Made by a program: the position numbers and the translations under genes. A model generated the notes under the pieces. That model saw nothing but the letters and a program-made list of their open reading frames with translations. It was not told the origin of the DNA and did no database searches. Shown here one piece after another: positions 1 through 9,345 of a DNA stretch of 64,000 bases (position 1 is its first letter; every line of letters begins with the position of its first letter). Source of the DNA: Bacteroides zoogleoformans (GTDB lineage: Bacteria > Bacteroidota > Bacteroidia > Bacteroidales > Bacteroidaceae); assembly GCF_002998435.1 (NCBI RefSeq), contig NZ_CP027231.1:1-64000 (forward strand), given 5' to 3'.

Positions 1-447
1 GAATCCGTTGTAAACCATGTCGTAGGCTTCTTGCTGATTGCTTGGTTCATACATCGGGATGAGTGAAAAGTCACCATAGAAACGGCTGTCTTGTTCGTTT
101 TGTGAGGAATGCATGCCGGGGTCGTCGGCCGCAACGACAATCATGCCGCCTTTCACTCCGGTGATGGCGGAGTTGATGAAACAGTCGGCTGCCACATTCA
201 TACCCACATGTTTCATGCAGACCAATGAACGTTTTCCGGCAAAAGACATTCCCAAAGCTGCTTCCATGGCGGTCTTCTCGTTGGAGCACCAATGGTTGTG
301 GATGTTTTTCTCGGCAGTGACCGGGGCTGCTTGAATATATTCGGTGATTTCTGTAGAAGGAGTACCGGGGTAGGCATATACACCCGAAAGTCCGGCATCC
401 AATGCTGCTTGTGCAATGGCTTCGTCGCCAAGTAAGAGTTGCTTCAT
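1..447 (-). CDS. iorA: Indolepyruvate ferredoxin oxidoreductase alpha subunit, 5' part (gene runs off the left edge)
   Basis: The minus-strand reading frame starts at the ATG at 445-447 and stays open to base 1, giving the first 149 residues. IorA is the TPP-dependent subunit that, with IorB, oxidatively decarboxylates arylpyruvates to aryl-acetyl-CoA in the cytoplasm. The reading shows an N-terminal pyrimidine-binding domain of the pyruvate:ferredoxin oxidoreductase type, with AYPGTPSTEI near residue 25 and the stretch KHVGMNVAADC followed by GGMIVVAADDPGMHSSQNEQD, which is characteristic of IorA. The ferredoxin-like C-terminus lies outside the window. A TATATTTG box (minus strand, 491-498) sits 43 bases upstream of the start. 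Other 2-oxoacid oxidoreductase alpha subunits are possible, but the DDPGMHSSQNEQD stretch favours IorA. Confidence 0.88.
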   Translation of the reverse strand, partial: MKQLLLGDEAIAQAALDAGLSGVYAYPGTPSTEITEYIQAAPVTAEKNIHNHWCSNEKTAMEAALGMSFAGKRSLVCMKHVGMNVAADCFINSAITGVKGGMIVVAADDPGMHSSQNEQDSRFYGDFSLIPMYEPSNQQEAYDMVYNGF

Positions 448-525
448 ATTTGATAGGTTAAGTGTTAGTCATAAATCAAATCGATAGGCACAAATATAGG
501 ACTTTGCTTTTGTTTTATTATCAGA

Positions 526-1557
526 TTAGTTGAAAATATTTCTTTCGTTTAATGCCTTCCAGTATTTTCTTGCATTCTTCATGTGGTCGGCATAGCTGGA
601 TGCAAAGTTGTGGGTGCCGGAGAAATCTTCCTTGGCGCACATATAGATATAATCATGCTTTGCATAATTCAACACGGCATCCAGTCCGACAGGTGTTGGT
701 ATGCGTATCGGTCCGGGCGGCAGACCCGTGTTGCGATAGGTGTTGTAAGGTGAGTCGATGTTCAGATGTACATTGGCTATTCTTCGCAATCCAAAATCCT
801 GCAACGCGAATTTGATGGTAGGGTCGGCTTGCAAAGGCATGTTAAGGTGCAAGCGATTGATGTATAGCCCGGCCACCATCGGCTTCTCCTGATTGTTGTT
901 GGTCTCTTCTTCGACAATGGAGGCAAGGGTGCAAACTTCGATAGGAGTCATCCCCATTTGGGTGGCTTTCTTCAACCGCTCTTGATTCCAGAACTTCCGG
1001 TGTTCTTTCTGCATTCGCTCAAAGAAATCTTCTACACTCATGTTCCAATATACCTGATAGGTATCGGGAATAAACAGGCAAGGGATTGTTTCTTTGTTGT
1101 ATCCTGATTTTTGTTGGAAGGCGGGTGAGTTGATAGCTTTTGCAATTTCGGCAGAATCAATCATAAGCTGCTTTCCTATGCTACGCGCCAGTCTGTCCAT
1201 TGTACGTACGCTCCCTATGGTGAGGTTCATAGGCTCCTGATGGTTTCGATACAGGCGGCTGAATACTTGGTATATACTTTCTTTGGGATGTATGGCATAA
1301 CGCCCGGTGTGTATGTTTTGAGCATATTTGCGATAGCGTGCCATCCAATGGAAGCCCTTGAAGTTTTTGGGCTTTCCTTGTTCTTTCACTTTATTATATA
1401 TGGAGTCGGCGGTGTCGTCTCGATCTATATAGATGTAAGTTATCTTTTTAGGATAGAACTGAGGGGAAAACAAGTAGTAGTAGATGATTCCTGCGCAGCT
1501 TATGCAGCCGAGAAGCAGTGCTATGGACACACTGATGAGTACTTTCCTTTTTTTCAT
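526..1557 (-). CDS. mltG: Endolytic murein transglycosylase MltG (YceG-like)
   Basis: The 343-residue protein has one N-terminal membrane anchor (about residues 6-30) and a periplasmic YceG domain. MltG cuts nascent glycan strands and is thought to set their length or release them from the membrane. The catalytic glutamate region is visible as LASIVEEET, followed by VAGLYINRL and the family signature MPLQADPT; the C-terminus has the conserved TGLPPGPI and IYMCAKEDFSGTHNFA segments. Length is normal for the family. It is a single gene upstream of iorA on the same strand, with 78 bases between them. A TAACTTTG box lies on the minus strand at 1589-1596. Confidence 0.95.
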   Translation of the reverse strand: MKKRKVLISVSIALLLGCISCAGIIYYYLFSPQFYPKKITYIYIDRDDTADSIYNKVKEQGKPKNFKGFHWMARYRKYAQNIHTGRYAIHPKESIYQVFSRLYRNHQEPMNLTIGSVRTMDRLARSIGKQLMIDSAEIAKAINSPAFQQKSGYNKETIPCLFIPDTYQVYWNMSVEDFFERMQKEHRKFWNQERLKKATQMGMTPIEVCTLASIVEEETNNNQEKPMVAGLYINRLHLNMPLQADPTIKFALQDFGLRRIANVHLNIDSPYNTYRNTGLPPGPIRIPTPVGLDAVLNYAKHDYIYMCAKEDFSGTHNFASSYADHMKNARKYWKALNERNIFN

Positions 1558-1660
1558 GCTCCTTTAAACAAAGTTTTTTTGATTGGGGCAAAGTTAGCAA
1601 AATAGAAATTACTTAATGGCTTTGTGTCCCGATATTTTATTATGGATAGGGGCGGGAAAG

Positions 1661-1698
1661 AAAAAAAGATTGATACCCGGCTTGTCGGGTATCAATCT
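1661..1698 (-). terminator. Rho-independent terminator behind tRNA-Thr
   Basis: A perfect 13-base stem (AGATTGATACCCG with its complement) around a short loop is followed, on the minus strand, by a run of T. It begins 9 bases beyond the 3' end of the tRNA gene, so it most likely ends the tRNA transcript. Confidence 0.85.
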
Positions 1699-1706
1699 TA
1701 CGAGAG

Positions 1707-1779
<73 letters not shown>

Positions 1780-1925
1780 AATAAGTTATTGCTTACGGGG
1801 CGCAAAGGTACGCTTTTATTTGAATAAACAAAAAGATTCGCCGTTTTTTTTAAAAAGAGATTAGAGAGCATAATATAATAGTGTGTTTTCTTTTGATAAA
1901 AGTTGGAAAATAGAATAAAAAAACT

Positions 1926-1933
1926 TATCTTTG
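1926..1933 (+). promoter_or_regulatory. Bacteroides-type -7 box, polysaccharide unit
   Basis: TATCTTTG matches the -7 consensus TAnnTTTG. Only a weak -33 candidate (TTGG at 1903-1906, 19 bases upstream) is present. This would give the CapD-like gene a leader of about 100 bases. Confidence 0.5.
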
Positions 1934-2036
1934 TAGTCAAACTTTGATACAAAAACTAAAAATGTATTTTTTTCTGTTTCTTGGCAAAGTCATGAAAGGG
2001 GAGATACAGTAGACTAAACTTAAATTTTGGCTGATT

Positions 2037-3779
2037 ATGGAATTAAAAAGATTCTGCAAAAGTTTCTTTTCTCGCATTGCCTCTAAGTGGGCGGTGTTGC
2101 TGGTAGATGCCGGTGTCGTGATGGTTTCCATGCTTTTTGCATGTGTTTTGCAATATGGCCCTTTATTTATGAATAAGAATCCTTTTTGCATGTGGTTGAT
2201 ACTGTTTGCCGTATTATGCAATGTTTGTTCTTTCCGGTTCTTCCACACCTATGTAGGGGTTATTCGATTTTCTTCTTTTGTTGATATTCGCCGGATGTTT
2301 TTAAGTCTTACATTGAGTTATGGCCTTTTGATTTTGTGTAACTTCTGCTGGGTTGCCATGGGAGGCCGGCAGGTTTTGCCAAATGGCCTTCTTTTTATGG
2401 CATATGTTTTTACATTCTTCCTAATGTTTTGTATGCGTATTGCAGTAAAGATGATTTATGAATATGCTATCTTTGATGCACACCCATGTGAGAATGTTTT
2501 CATTTATGGATTCCAAGGCACAGGAGTGGGAGTTGCAAGGGCTTTGAGGGTGAGTTGTAGTGATTCGCACCGTTTATGCGGATTTATCTCGGATGAGTCG
2601 GATATGATAGGTAAATGCGTTATGGGATATCGGGTATATCCCAATGATGAGTTCTTGTTTGAACGATTGAGAGATAAGAATGTGCATACCATTGTCGTTT
2701 CTCCAAATAAAATCTCCGAACTGGAAAGTTCCGGAGTTTTGGATAATTTCCATGCTCATCATATTCATGTACTGACTGTTCCTCCCTTGAGCGATTATGT
2801 GGAGGAGGGCTTGATGAGGGAAAAACAAAATGAAGAGAAGGACATGAAAATACAGAGATGTGTTGGCAAGAAGATAGGGCCGGCTTGTATGGAAGGTTGC
2901 AGAATCATGGTAACGGGAGCTGCCGGAACTGTGGGGAGAGAAATTGTCCGTCAATTGGCCGTTTTGAATCCTTCCCGGTTAATTCTGGTAGATCAGGCTG
3001 AATCTCCTTTGTATGATGTGCAATTGGAACTTGCTGACCATTGGAAAAATCTGCCGGTTCGTGTGCTGGTGGCCGATGTGGCGAATTATACTCGTATGGA
3101 GGCTATTTTTAGAGAGACGCGTCCGCAGGTGGTTTTTCATGCTGCGGCCTATAAACATAGGCAATTGATGGAGAATTATGTGTCGGAGGCCATTCAGACA
3201 AACGTGTTGGGTACGGTCAATATAACCGACCTGTCGGTGAAGTATGACGTAAGCCGCATGATTCTGATTTCTACGGATGGGGCACATCATCCGGAAAACA
3301 GCATGGAGTATAGCAAGCGGATGGCAGAGCTGTATGTACAGTCGTATAGTCGGAATTTATGGCGCGAAAGGAAAAATGATACCCGTTTGCTGATTGTTCG
3401 TTTTGGTGATGTTTGTTCCAAGGGCGATTGCAATCTGATAACCTTGCCCGAGGCTTGTAAACTTGTTTTGGAGGTGGGGAGCGGAGGAGAGTCCGGAGAG
3501 ATTTATCTGTTGGATAAAATAAATCATGAAACTTCAATGCAAGATGCGCCATTTGTTTTTGAACATGCCCTCGTGCGGAAATGTGTTGCTGATTTGATAG
3601 GACGTAGCTATACGGATGAGGCTTCGGTTCTGACAAGTGAGATGAAAAGATATGTGCAGAAGTTTGCGAAAAGAGACAAACCGTTTATACAGTCTTTTAG
3701 GGTTGATATCTCTCAAAAATCATACATCAGAAATGTTGTACACTTTTATTTTCCCATCTTATTGGAAATCTTTCATTAA
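2037..3779 (+). CDS. CapD/WbpM-like polysaccharide biosynthesis protein, probably degenerate
   Basis: The 580-residue protein has four N-terminal membrane segments (within about residues 17-150), a first Rossmann-like domain, and a second NAD(P)-binding domain starting with VTGAAGTVG near residue 291. This is the layout of membrane-bound UDP-GlcNAc 4,6-dehydratases, which start many O-antigen and capsule pathways. Several landmarks have decayed: the usual STDKA reads STDGA (catalytic lysine lost, near residue 411), the MGxSKR segment reads MEYSKR, and the region between RFGDV and GEIYLLD is shorter than in the family, lacking the PVTVT..RYFMT part. The last 80 residues are not recognisable as CapD. 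The frame is intact, so it may be a pseudoenzyme or a recently decayed gene. The Wza-like gene follows 76 bases later from its own promoter. Confidence 0.75.
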   Translation: MELKRFCKSFFSRIASKWAVLLVDAGVVMVSMLFACVLQYGPLFMNKNPFCMWLILFAVLCNVCSFRFFHTYVGVIRFSSFVDIRRMFLSLTLSYGLLILCNFCWVAMGGRQVLPNGLLFMAYVFTFFLMFCMRIAVKMIYEYAIFDAHPCENVFIYGFQGTGVGVARALRVSCSDSHRLCGFISDESDMIGKCVMGYRVYPNDEFLFERLRDKNVHTIVVSPNKISELESSGVLDNFHAHHIHVLTVPPLSDYVEEGLMREKQNEEKDMKIQRCVGKKIGPACMEGCRIMVTGAAGTVGREIVRQLAVLNPSRLILVDQAESPLYDVQLELADHWKNLPVRVLVADVANYTRMEAIFRETRPQVVFHAAAYKHRQLMENYVSEAIQTNVLGTVNITDLSVKYDVSRMILISTDGAHHPENSMEYSKRMAELYVQSYSRNLWRERKNDTRLLIVRFGDVCSKGDCNLITLPEACKLVLEVGSGGESGEIYLLDKINHETSMQDAPFVFEHALVRKCVADLIGRSYTDEASVLTSEMKRYVQKFAKRDKPFIQSFRVDISQKSYIRNVVHFYFPILLEIFH

Positions 3780-3783
3780 ACGT

Positions 3784-3815
3784 TTTGGCTGTTTTAAAAA
3801 ACCTCTTTATCTTTG
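3784..3815 (+). promoter_or_regulatory. Complete Bacteroides-type promoter for the Wza-like gene
   Basis: TTTG at 3784-3787 and TATCTTTG at 3808-3815 are separated by exactly 20 bases, matching the -33/-7 consensus. The start codon is 40 bases beyond. It shows that wza-wzz can be transcribed independently of the CapD-like gene. Confidence 0.8.
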
Positions 3816-3855
3816 CGGCCATTAAATGTATTATTTTTTTTATTAATAAAATCTC

Positions 3856-6285
3856 ATGCGCTCATTTTTAATCTCGTTTTTCTGTCTCTTTCTCCTCTGC
3901 GGCACTGTTTACGCTCAACATATGTCCGATGAGCAGGTTGTGGAGTATGTGAAGCAGGCACAGGCATCTGGAAAGTCTCAAAAACAGATGACAACAGAAT
4001 TGTTACGCCGTGGTGTTACCCAGGAACAAGTCTTGCGTATCAAGAATCGGTATGAATCTGCTACCGGCACATCCGGAAGTACCGGTAACCAGCTTAGTAG
4101 GATACGCAAAAGTGGCGCTGCCATAGGAGAATCTTATGAGGCTTCCGAATTGGAAGATCAAAAGGCTATCGTTGATGAAAGGCGAGAAAGCGTTTCTGTG
4201 CCGGCAGTGGCTTCCGGTCGTCAGATTTTTGGCCATAATTTATTCAATAGCAGGAATCTGTCATTCGAGCCGAGTGCCAATCTTGCTACTCCTCCGAATT
4301 ATCGTCTTGGCCCCGGTGATGAGGTGATTATTGATATTTGGGGAGCTTCTGAGAATACTATTCGCCAAGTAATCAGTCCTGAAGGAAGTATTCAGGTGAA
4401 GGATTTAGGGCCTGTTCATCTGAATGGAATGACGGTCAAGGAAGCCAACCAGTATTTGCAACGGGAGTTTTCCAAGATATATTCGGGAATAGGAGGTAAT
4501 GAGCCTAACTCTCAAATACGATTGACTTTGGGAGATGTGCGCACTATACAAATCAATGTGATGGGTGAAGTGTCTGTCCCCGGTACCTATACTCTTTCTG
4601 CTTTTTCTACCATCTTTCATGCATTGTATCGTGCCGGTGGTGTAAACAATATCGGAAGTTTGCGTGCCATTCGGTTGGTGCGCAACGGGAAAACGATAGA
4701 AACCCTTGATGTGTATGGACTCATCATGAAAGGAAAGATGAATGACGATATCCGTCTTCAGGAAGGTGATGTGATTATCGTAAGTCCCTATCACTCTTTG
4801 GTTGAGGTAGTGGGTAAGGTAAAACGCCCTATGTATTATGAGATGAAGACTACCGAGACTATCGCTAATTTGTTGGACTATTCCGGCGGATTTACCGGCG
4901 ACGCGTATAAAAAGGCTGTACGTATCATTCGAAAGAGCGGCCGCGAACATCAGGTCTTTAATGTTGATGAAATGGATTATTCCGTATTCCGTTTGGATGA
5001 CGGAGACATGATCACTATTGATGCCGTGCTCGATCGCTTTGAAAATAAGGTAGAAGTGAGCGGTGCCGTCTATCGTCCCGGGATTTATCAGCTGAACGGT
5101 GAGGTCAATACCGTGAAGCAATTGATAAAGAAATCGGAAGGTCTGCGCGGAGATGCTTTCTTGAATCGTGTTTTGCTGAATCGCGAACGCGAAGACTATA
5201 CGCACGAGATGGTAGCTATCGATTTGAACAAGCTTCTGAATGGAACCGAAGCGGATATACCTCTTCGGAAGAATGACCATCTTTATATTCCGAGTATTCA
5301 TGAACTGAAAGAGGAGGAGACAGTCTCTATCTATGGTGAAGTTCTGAATCCGGGCACTTTCCTTTATGCGGATAATATGACGATTGAGGATTTGATTATT
5401 CAGGCAGGAGGATTGAAAGAGGCCGCAGCCAGTACACGGGTAAGCGTCAGTCGAAGAATCAAATCTCCCGAAAGCATTTCTTACAGCACTAAATTGGCCG
5501 AGACTTTTATGTTTGATATCAAAAACGGTCTGGTGGTAGGGACTGAGCACTTTATTCTTGAGCCTTACGATGTGGTTCAGATACGTCGGAGTCCTGCTTA
5601 TCAAGAACAGCGTACGGTCAGTCTTGCGGGAGAAGTCCTTTTCGGCGGTAGTTATACGCTTTTGAAGAAAAACGAACGCCTGAGTGAACTTATTGAAAGA
5701 GCCGGCGGTATTACTCCGGAAGCTTATGTCAAGGGAGCTCGTCTTATTCGTAGACGAAACGAGGAGGAACGTCGCCGCGAGATGGATGCGCTTCGCATGG
5801 CTCGTAGCAGTGCCGGCAAAGACAGTATCTCTGTAGAAAAGCTGGTAATCTCAGAGAACTATACAGTAGGTGTGGATATGGAAAAAGCGTTGGCTAATCC
5901 GGGTAGTGATTATGACATCGTCTTGCGCGCAGGCGATGTGGTTTATATTCCGGAATTTATCAATACAGTGAAAATCAGTGGTTCCGTGATGTATCCTAAC
6001 ACGGTTACTTGGACGAAAGGAGCGAAGCTGAAGTACTATATCAATATGGCCGGCGGGTATAGCGAAAATGCTAAGAAAAAGAAAGTATATATCATTAATC
6101 TGAACGGTACGGTGTCTCGTGCTAAAAAATACAGTATGGCCCTGATACAGCCGGGATGCGAAATAGTAGTGCCCACTAAGAAGGAGCGTCAGGGACTGAA
6201 GATGGCTGAATTTCTGACTATGGGCTCCATGACTGCGAGCATTGCGGCAATGGTTGCTACTGTGGCTAATTCCTTTAGAAAATAA
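3856..6285 (+). CDS. Wza-like polysaccharide export protein with multiple SLBB domains
   Basis: The 809-residue protein has a cleavable signal peptide (MRSFLISFFCLFLLCGTVYA|Q), a helical spacer, a Poly_export domain (NYRLGPGDEVIIDIWG, near residue 150), and then a chain of SLBB-type domains seen as repeated V.GEV..PGTY and LRAGDVVYIPE-like units to about residue 760. A hydrophobic stretch lies close to the C-terminus. Wza-type proteins form the outer-membrane exit channel for capsule or exopolysaccharide. It is about twice the length of E. coli Wza, as is common for the long multi-SLBB exporters of Bacteroidetes. It has no lipobox cysteine. wzz follows after 14 bases, so the two form an operon. 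Confidence 0.9.
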   Translation: MRSFLISFFCLFLLCGTVYAQHMSDEQVVEYVKQAQASGKSQKQMTTELLRRGVTQEQVLRIKNRYESATGTSGSTGNQLSRIRKSGAAIGESYEASELEDQKAIVDERRESVSVPAVASGRQIFGHNLFNSRNLSFEPSANLATPPNYRLGPGDEVIIDIWGASENTIRQVISPEGSIQVKDLGPVHLNGMTVKEANQYLQREFSKIYSGIGGNEPNSQIRLTLGDVRTIQINVMGEVSVPGTYTLSAFSTIFHALYRAGGVNNIGSLRAIRLVRNGKTIETLDVYGLIMKGKMNDDIRLQEGDVIIVSPYHSLVEVVGKVKRPMYYEMKTTETIANLLDYSGGFTGDAYKKAVRIIRKSGREHQVFNVDEMDYSVFRLDDGDMITIDAVLDRFENKVEVSGAVYRPGIYQLNGEVNTVKQLIKKSEGLRGDAFLNRVLLNREREDYTHEMVAIDLNKLLNGTEADIPLRKNDHLYIPSIHELKEEETVSIYGEVLNPGTFLYADNMTIEDLIIQAGGLKEAAASTRVSVSRRIKSPESISYSTKLAETFMFDIKNGLVVGTEHFILEPYDVVQIRRSPAYQEQRTVSLAGEVLFGGSYTLLKKNERLSELIERAGGITPEAYVKGARLIRRRNEEERRREMDALRMARSSAGKDSISVEKLVISENYTVGVDMEKALANPGSDYDIVLRAGDVVYIPEFINTVKISGSVMYPNTVTWTKGAKLKYYINMAGGYSENAKKKKVYIINLNGTVSRAKKYSMALIQPGCEIVVPTKKERQGLKMAEFLTMGSMTASIAAMVATVANSFRK

Positions 6286-6299
6286 AAACAATCGGAACG

Positions 6300-7397
6300 A
6301 TGAATGAAGAACAGCTGAATAAATCCGCCCAACCTCAGGAGGAGGAGATTGACTTGATGGAATTGGCTCTTAAAGTCTGGGCAGAACGTAAGTGGGTGCT
6401 GAAATGTTGCGGATTTGCCGTTATTGTCGGTTTGATAATAGCTTTCAGTATTCCTAAGGAATATACGGTTACTGCTACTATTGCTCCTGAAATGTCCGAT
6501 AAGAAAGCTGGAGGAGGACTTTCTTCTTTGGCCGCTATGGCGGGCATTAACTTTTCAACGTCCACCGGCGTTGATGCCATTTATCCGGATTTGTACCCGG
6601 ACATAGTAAGGTCAACTCCTTTTATCACGGCTCTTTTCGATGTCCCGGTGAAAAACTTGGACGGAAAGGTTGACACCACGCTCTATTGTTATTTGGATGA
6701 GTATCAGCGTGCTCCTTGGTGGAGTATCATAACAACCGCCCCTTTCAAACTTATAGGTTGGACTGTCTCTTTATTTAAAGATAAAGAAAAGGCAGAAGAG
6801 GGACGTTTTGACCCTTTCCAACTGACAAAGGACGAGACCGGAATAGCCACGGCTTTAAGTGACCGTATCGGGGTTTCTGTCGACAAGAAGACCGGGGTCA
6901 CTTCGCTTTCTGTCACGATGCAAGATGCACGTATTGCCGCCTGTATGACCGATACGGTGCTTCGCCGCCTTCAGGAATACGTCACTGAATACCGTACGAC
7001 CAAGGCCCGTAAAGACTTTGAGTTTCAGCAGCAACTGTTTAATCGTAAGAAGAAAGAATATGAAGAAGCCCAGGAAAACTATGCCAAGTTCTCGGATACT
7101 AACAAAAATATTATTCTTCAAAGCTATCGTGCCGAACAAGTGCGTTTGGAGAATGAGATGAATCTTGCTTATCAGGTTTATACCAGTGTTGCCCAGCAAT
7201 TGCAGATGGCAGAAGCTAAAGTGCAGGAGATTACGCCGGTCTATACAGTGGTGGAACCTGCTACTATCCCAATTAAAGCAGCCAAACCCAATAAGCTGAT
7301 GATATTGTTAGGAGTAGTATTTCTTACCGCGGCAGGATGTATCGGTTGGATATTGTTTGGACGGAATTTTATTGCCGGCATGAAAGAGAAATTCTGA
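6300..7397 (+). CDS. Wzz-family chain-length determinant protein
   Basis: The 365-residue protein has an N-terminal membrane segment (about residues 36-53), a periplasmic region rich in coiled coil (about residues 225-300), and a second membrane segment near residues 335-355. This is the two-transmembrane topology of Wzz/polysaccharide co-polymerases. The proline-rich KAAKPNK before the second segment is typical. The protein has no cytoplasmic tyrosine-kinase domain and no kinase gene is present nearby. It probably works with the Wza-like protein just upstream to set glycan length or gate export. A strong terminator follows. Confidence 0.9.
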   Translation: MNEEQLNKSAQPQEEEIDLMELALKVWAERKWVLKCCGFAVIVGLIIAFSIPKEYTVTATIAPEMSDKKAGGGLSSLAAMAGINFSTSTGVDAIYPDLYPDIVRSTPFITALFDVPVKNLDGKVDTTLYCYLDEYQRAPWWSIITTAPFKLIGWTVSLFKDKEKAEEGRFDPFQLTKDETGIATALSDRIGVSVDKKTGVTSLSVTMQDARIAACMTDTVLRRLQEYVTEYRTTKARKDFEFQQQLFNRKKKEYEEAQENYAKFSDTNKNIILQSYRAEQVRLENEMNLAYQVYTSVAQQLQMAEAKVQEITPVYTVVEPATIPIKAAKPNKLMILLGVVFLTAAGCIGWILFGRNFIAGMKEKF

Positions 7398-7403
7398 TTA
7401 GAA

Positions 7404-7442
7404 AATAGAAAAAGCCTCCTTTGCAAGGGGGCTTTTTCTATT
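7404..7442. terminator. Bidirectional Rho-independent terminator between wzz and dnaJ
   Basis: A long stem (AATAGAAAAAGCC with GGCTTTTTCTATT) has an A-run on one side and a T-run on the other, so it can stop transcription from both converging genes. Confidence 0.88.
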
Positions 7443-7449
7443 GCAGTCT

Positions 7450-8618
7450 TCAGTCGAATAAGCTTTTAAATTTTCTGACAACTTTCTCTTTTATCGAACT
7501 GTTTGGCTTGAAGTTCTCCGAACTTTCCATTTCTTCCAGCGCTTTCTTCTCATCCTTGCTGAGCGCTTCGGGCACGTATACGCTGATGTTCACTAGCAGA
7601 TCTCCCGTACCATATCCATTGACACTGGGCAGTCCTTTGCCGCGCAAGCGAAGTATCTTGCCGGGTTGTGTGCCCGACTCGATTTTTACTTTTACTTTGT
7701 TGTCTATGGTGGGTATTTCGACTGTGCCCCCAGAGCTGCCGTAGGGAAACTTAGGAGCAGATTGTAAATTAAATCATTTTCATCGCGTATCAAGTTAGGA
7801 TCTTGTTCTTCTTCTACGATAATCAAGAGGTCTCCTGCCACGCCGTTGCGTTTGCCGGCATTTCCTTTACCACTCATGGCTAACTGCATGCCCTCGGACA
7901 CGCCTTTGGGAATTTTTACAGTCACTACCTCTTCGCCATATACGATTCCTTCGCCGGCACATTCTTTACATTTGTTCTTGATAATTATTCCTTCACCATT
8001 GCACGTGGGGCATGTCGTCCTTGTCTGCATGGTGCCGAGAATGGTTTGCTGGTTGCGGATTACCGTTCCACTGCCTTTGCAGGTGTGGCAAGTCTCCGTG
8101 CTGTCATTGCCTTCTGCCCCCGTGCCATGGCAATGGGCGCATGGGACGTATTTCTTCAGTTTGAATTTTTTCTCTACGCCGGTGGAGATTTCTTTCAAGT
8201 TGAGCTTTACTTTGACGCGCAGGTCCGAACCACGGTAACGTTGTGCACTGCTGCTTCCAAAGCCTCCAAAACCGCTGAAGCTTCCGCCGAAACCTCTATG
8301 TCCGCCGAAAATGTCGCCAAACATGGAGAAGATGTCATCCATGGACATGCTTTCGCCGAAGCCTCCGAACGGCCCTCCGTTACCGGCGGCACCACCTAAT
8401 CCGGCATGACCGAACTGGTCGTAGCGAGCACGTTTGTCGGGATTGCTCAAAACATCGTATGCTTCGGCTGCTTCTTTGAATTTTTCTTCTGCAACTTTGT
8501 CACCGGGATTCTTGTCCGGGTGATATTGGATGGCCTTTTTACGATAGGCTTTCTTTATTTCCTCTGCGGTGGCGGTCTTCCCCACTTCCAGTATTTCGTA
8601 GTAATCTCTCTTTTCCAT
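7450..8618 (-). pseudogene. dnaJ: Chaperone DnaJ, interrupted by a one-base frameshift
   Basis: Read across both frames this is a full-length type I DnaJ of about 389 residues: J domain with HPD (YHPDKN), a Gly/Phe-rich linker, four zinc-binding CxxCxGxG repeats ([32 protein letters not shown]), and the substrate-binding C-terminus ending KSLFD. At 7727-7731 the sequence has five C (plus strand) where six are needed: FPTAALG should continue GTVEIPTI but instead reads AQSKYPP and stops. The remaining frame (7450 to about 7730) is otherwise intact. As written, the product would lose about 100 C-terminal residues including the dimerisation region. The cause may be a real mutation or an error in a homopolymer run. 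It follows grpE by 11 bases in an operon. Confidence 0.93.
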
Positions 8619-8629
8619 ACTTTGCTACA

Positions 8630-9223
8630 TTATTCTCCAACGACTACTTTCGCATGGCGAATCACTTTGTCATTCAAAAGATACCCTGTTTGCACACAAT
8701 CCAAGATTTTGCCTTTCAAGGCTTTCTCGGGTGCCGGAATAACAGCAATGGCTTCGTGGTAGTCTGTATCGAGCGCTTGTTCTTGGGTTTCGATAATCTT
8801 TACTCCGTTCTTTTCCAATACGGACATGAACTTATTGTAGATGAGCTCCACGCCTTCCCTCACGGCCGCTACATCGGTGGCTGTCTCCATATTTTTGAGA
8901 GCTCGTTCAAAGTCATCCACGACCGGAAGAATGCTGATGATGCTTTTTTCGCTTCCGTTCAGAATAAGCTCTGCTTTTTCCTTCATGGTGCGTTTGCGGT
9001 AATTATCAAACTCGGCAGATAGGCGCAGGAACTTGTCTTTCTGCTCTTTTATCTGTTCATTGGCCTTTTCTAACTCTTGCGCCAATCTTTCTTCTTCCGT
9101 CAAAGGGGTAGTTTCCTCTTCTTGCAGTTCCTCTTTTTCAGAGGTTTCTTCAGCACGTTCGTTTGGCTCTGGTCGAGTCTTCAGTTCTTCTTCAAAGTTG
9201 TTTTCTTTTTCTTTAGGATCCAT
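8630..9223 (-). CDS. grpE: Nucleotide exchange factor GrpE
   Basis: From the ATG at 9221-9223 the protein has 197 residues: an acidic, coiled-coil N-terminal half, the conserved RLSAEFDNYRKRT segment, and the C-terminal beta domain (YHEAIAVIPAP, GYLLNDKVIRHAKVVV). GrpE drives ADP release from DnaK. A longer form beginning at a TTG at 9247 would add eight Asn/Lys-rich residues with no support, so the ATG was chosen. dnaJ follows in the same transcript. A TACCTTTG box on the minus strand at 9346-9353 is the likely promoter, which leaves a leader of about 120 bases. Confidence 0.95.
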   Translation of the reverse strand: MDPKEKENNFEEELKTRPEPNERAEETSEKEELQEEETTPLTEEERLAQELEKANEQIKEQKDKFLRLSAEFDNYRKRTMKEKAELILNGSEKSIISILPVVDDFERALKNMETATDVAAVREGVELIYNKFMSVLEKNGVKIIETQEQALDTDYHEAIAVIPAPEKALKGKILDCVQTGYLLNDKVIRHAKVVVGE

Positions 9224-9300
9224 ATTGTTATGCTTATTATTTTTCAAAAATACTTAGTCCTTATGTTTGTGAAGAAACTAAGTCACTGATAATTCTCTCC

Positions 9301-9319
9301 TTGGCAAAAACTTTGCCAA
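9301..9319. repeat. Perfect 8-bp hairpin in the grpE leader
   Basis: TTGGCAAA, three bases, then TTTGCCAA. It lies between the grpE promoter box and grpE, so it would be in the grpE mRNA leader. No T-run follows on either side. It is not a CIRCE element. Confidence 0.6.
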
Positions 9320-9345
9320 AGGGGGCTTTTTCAAGAAAAACGTTG

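Noticed and set aside
1937..2248. Minus-strand gene opposite the CapD-like gene
   Set aside because: The reading frame has no domain, no start signal and overlaps the coding strand of a recognised gene.
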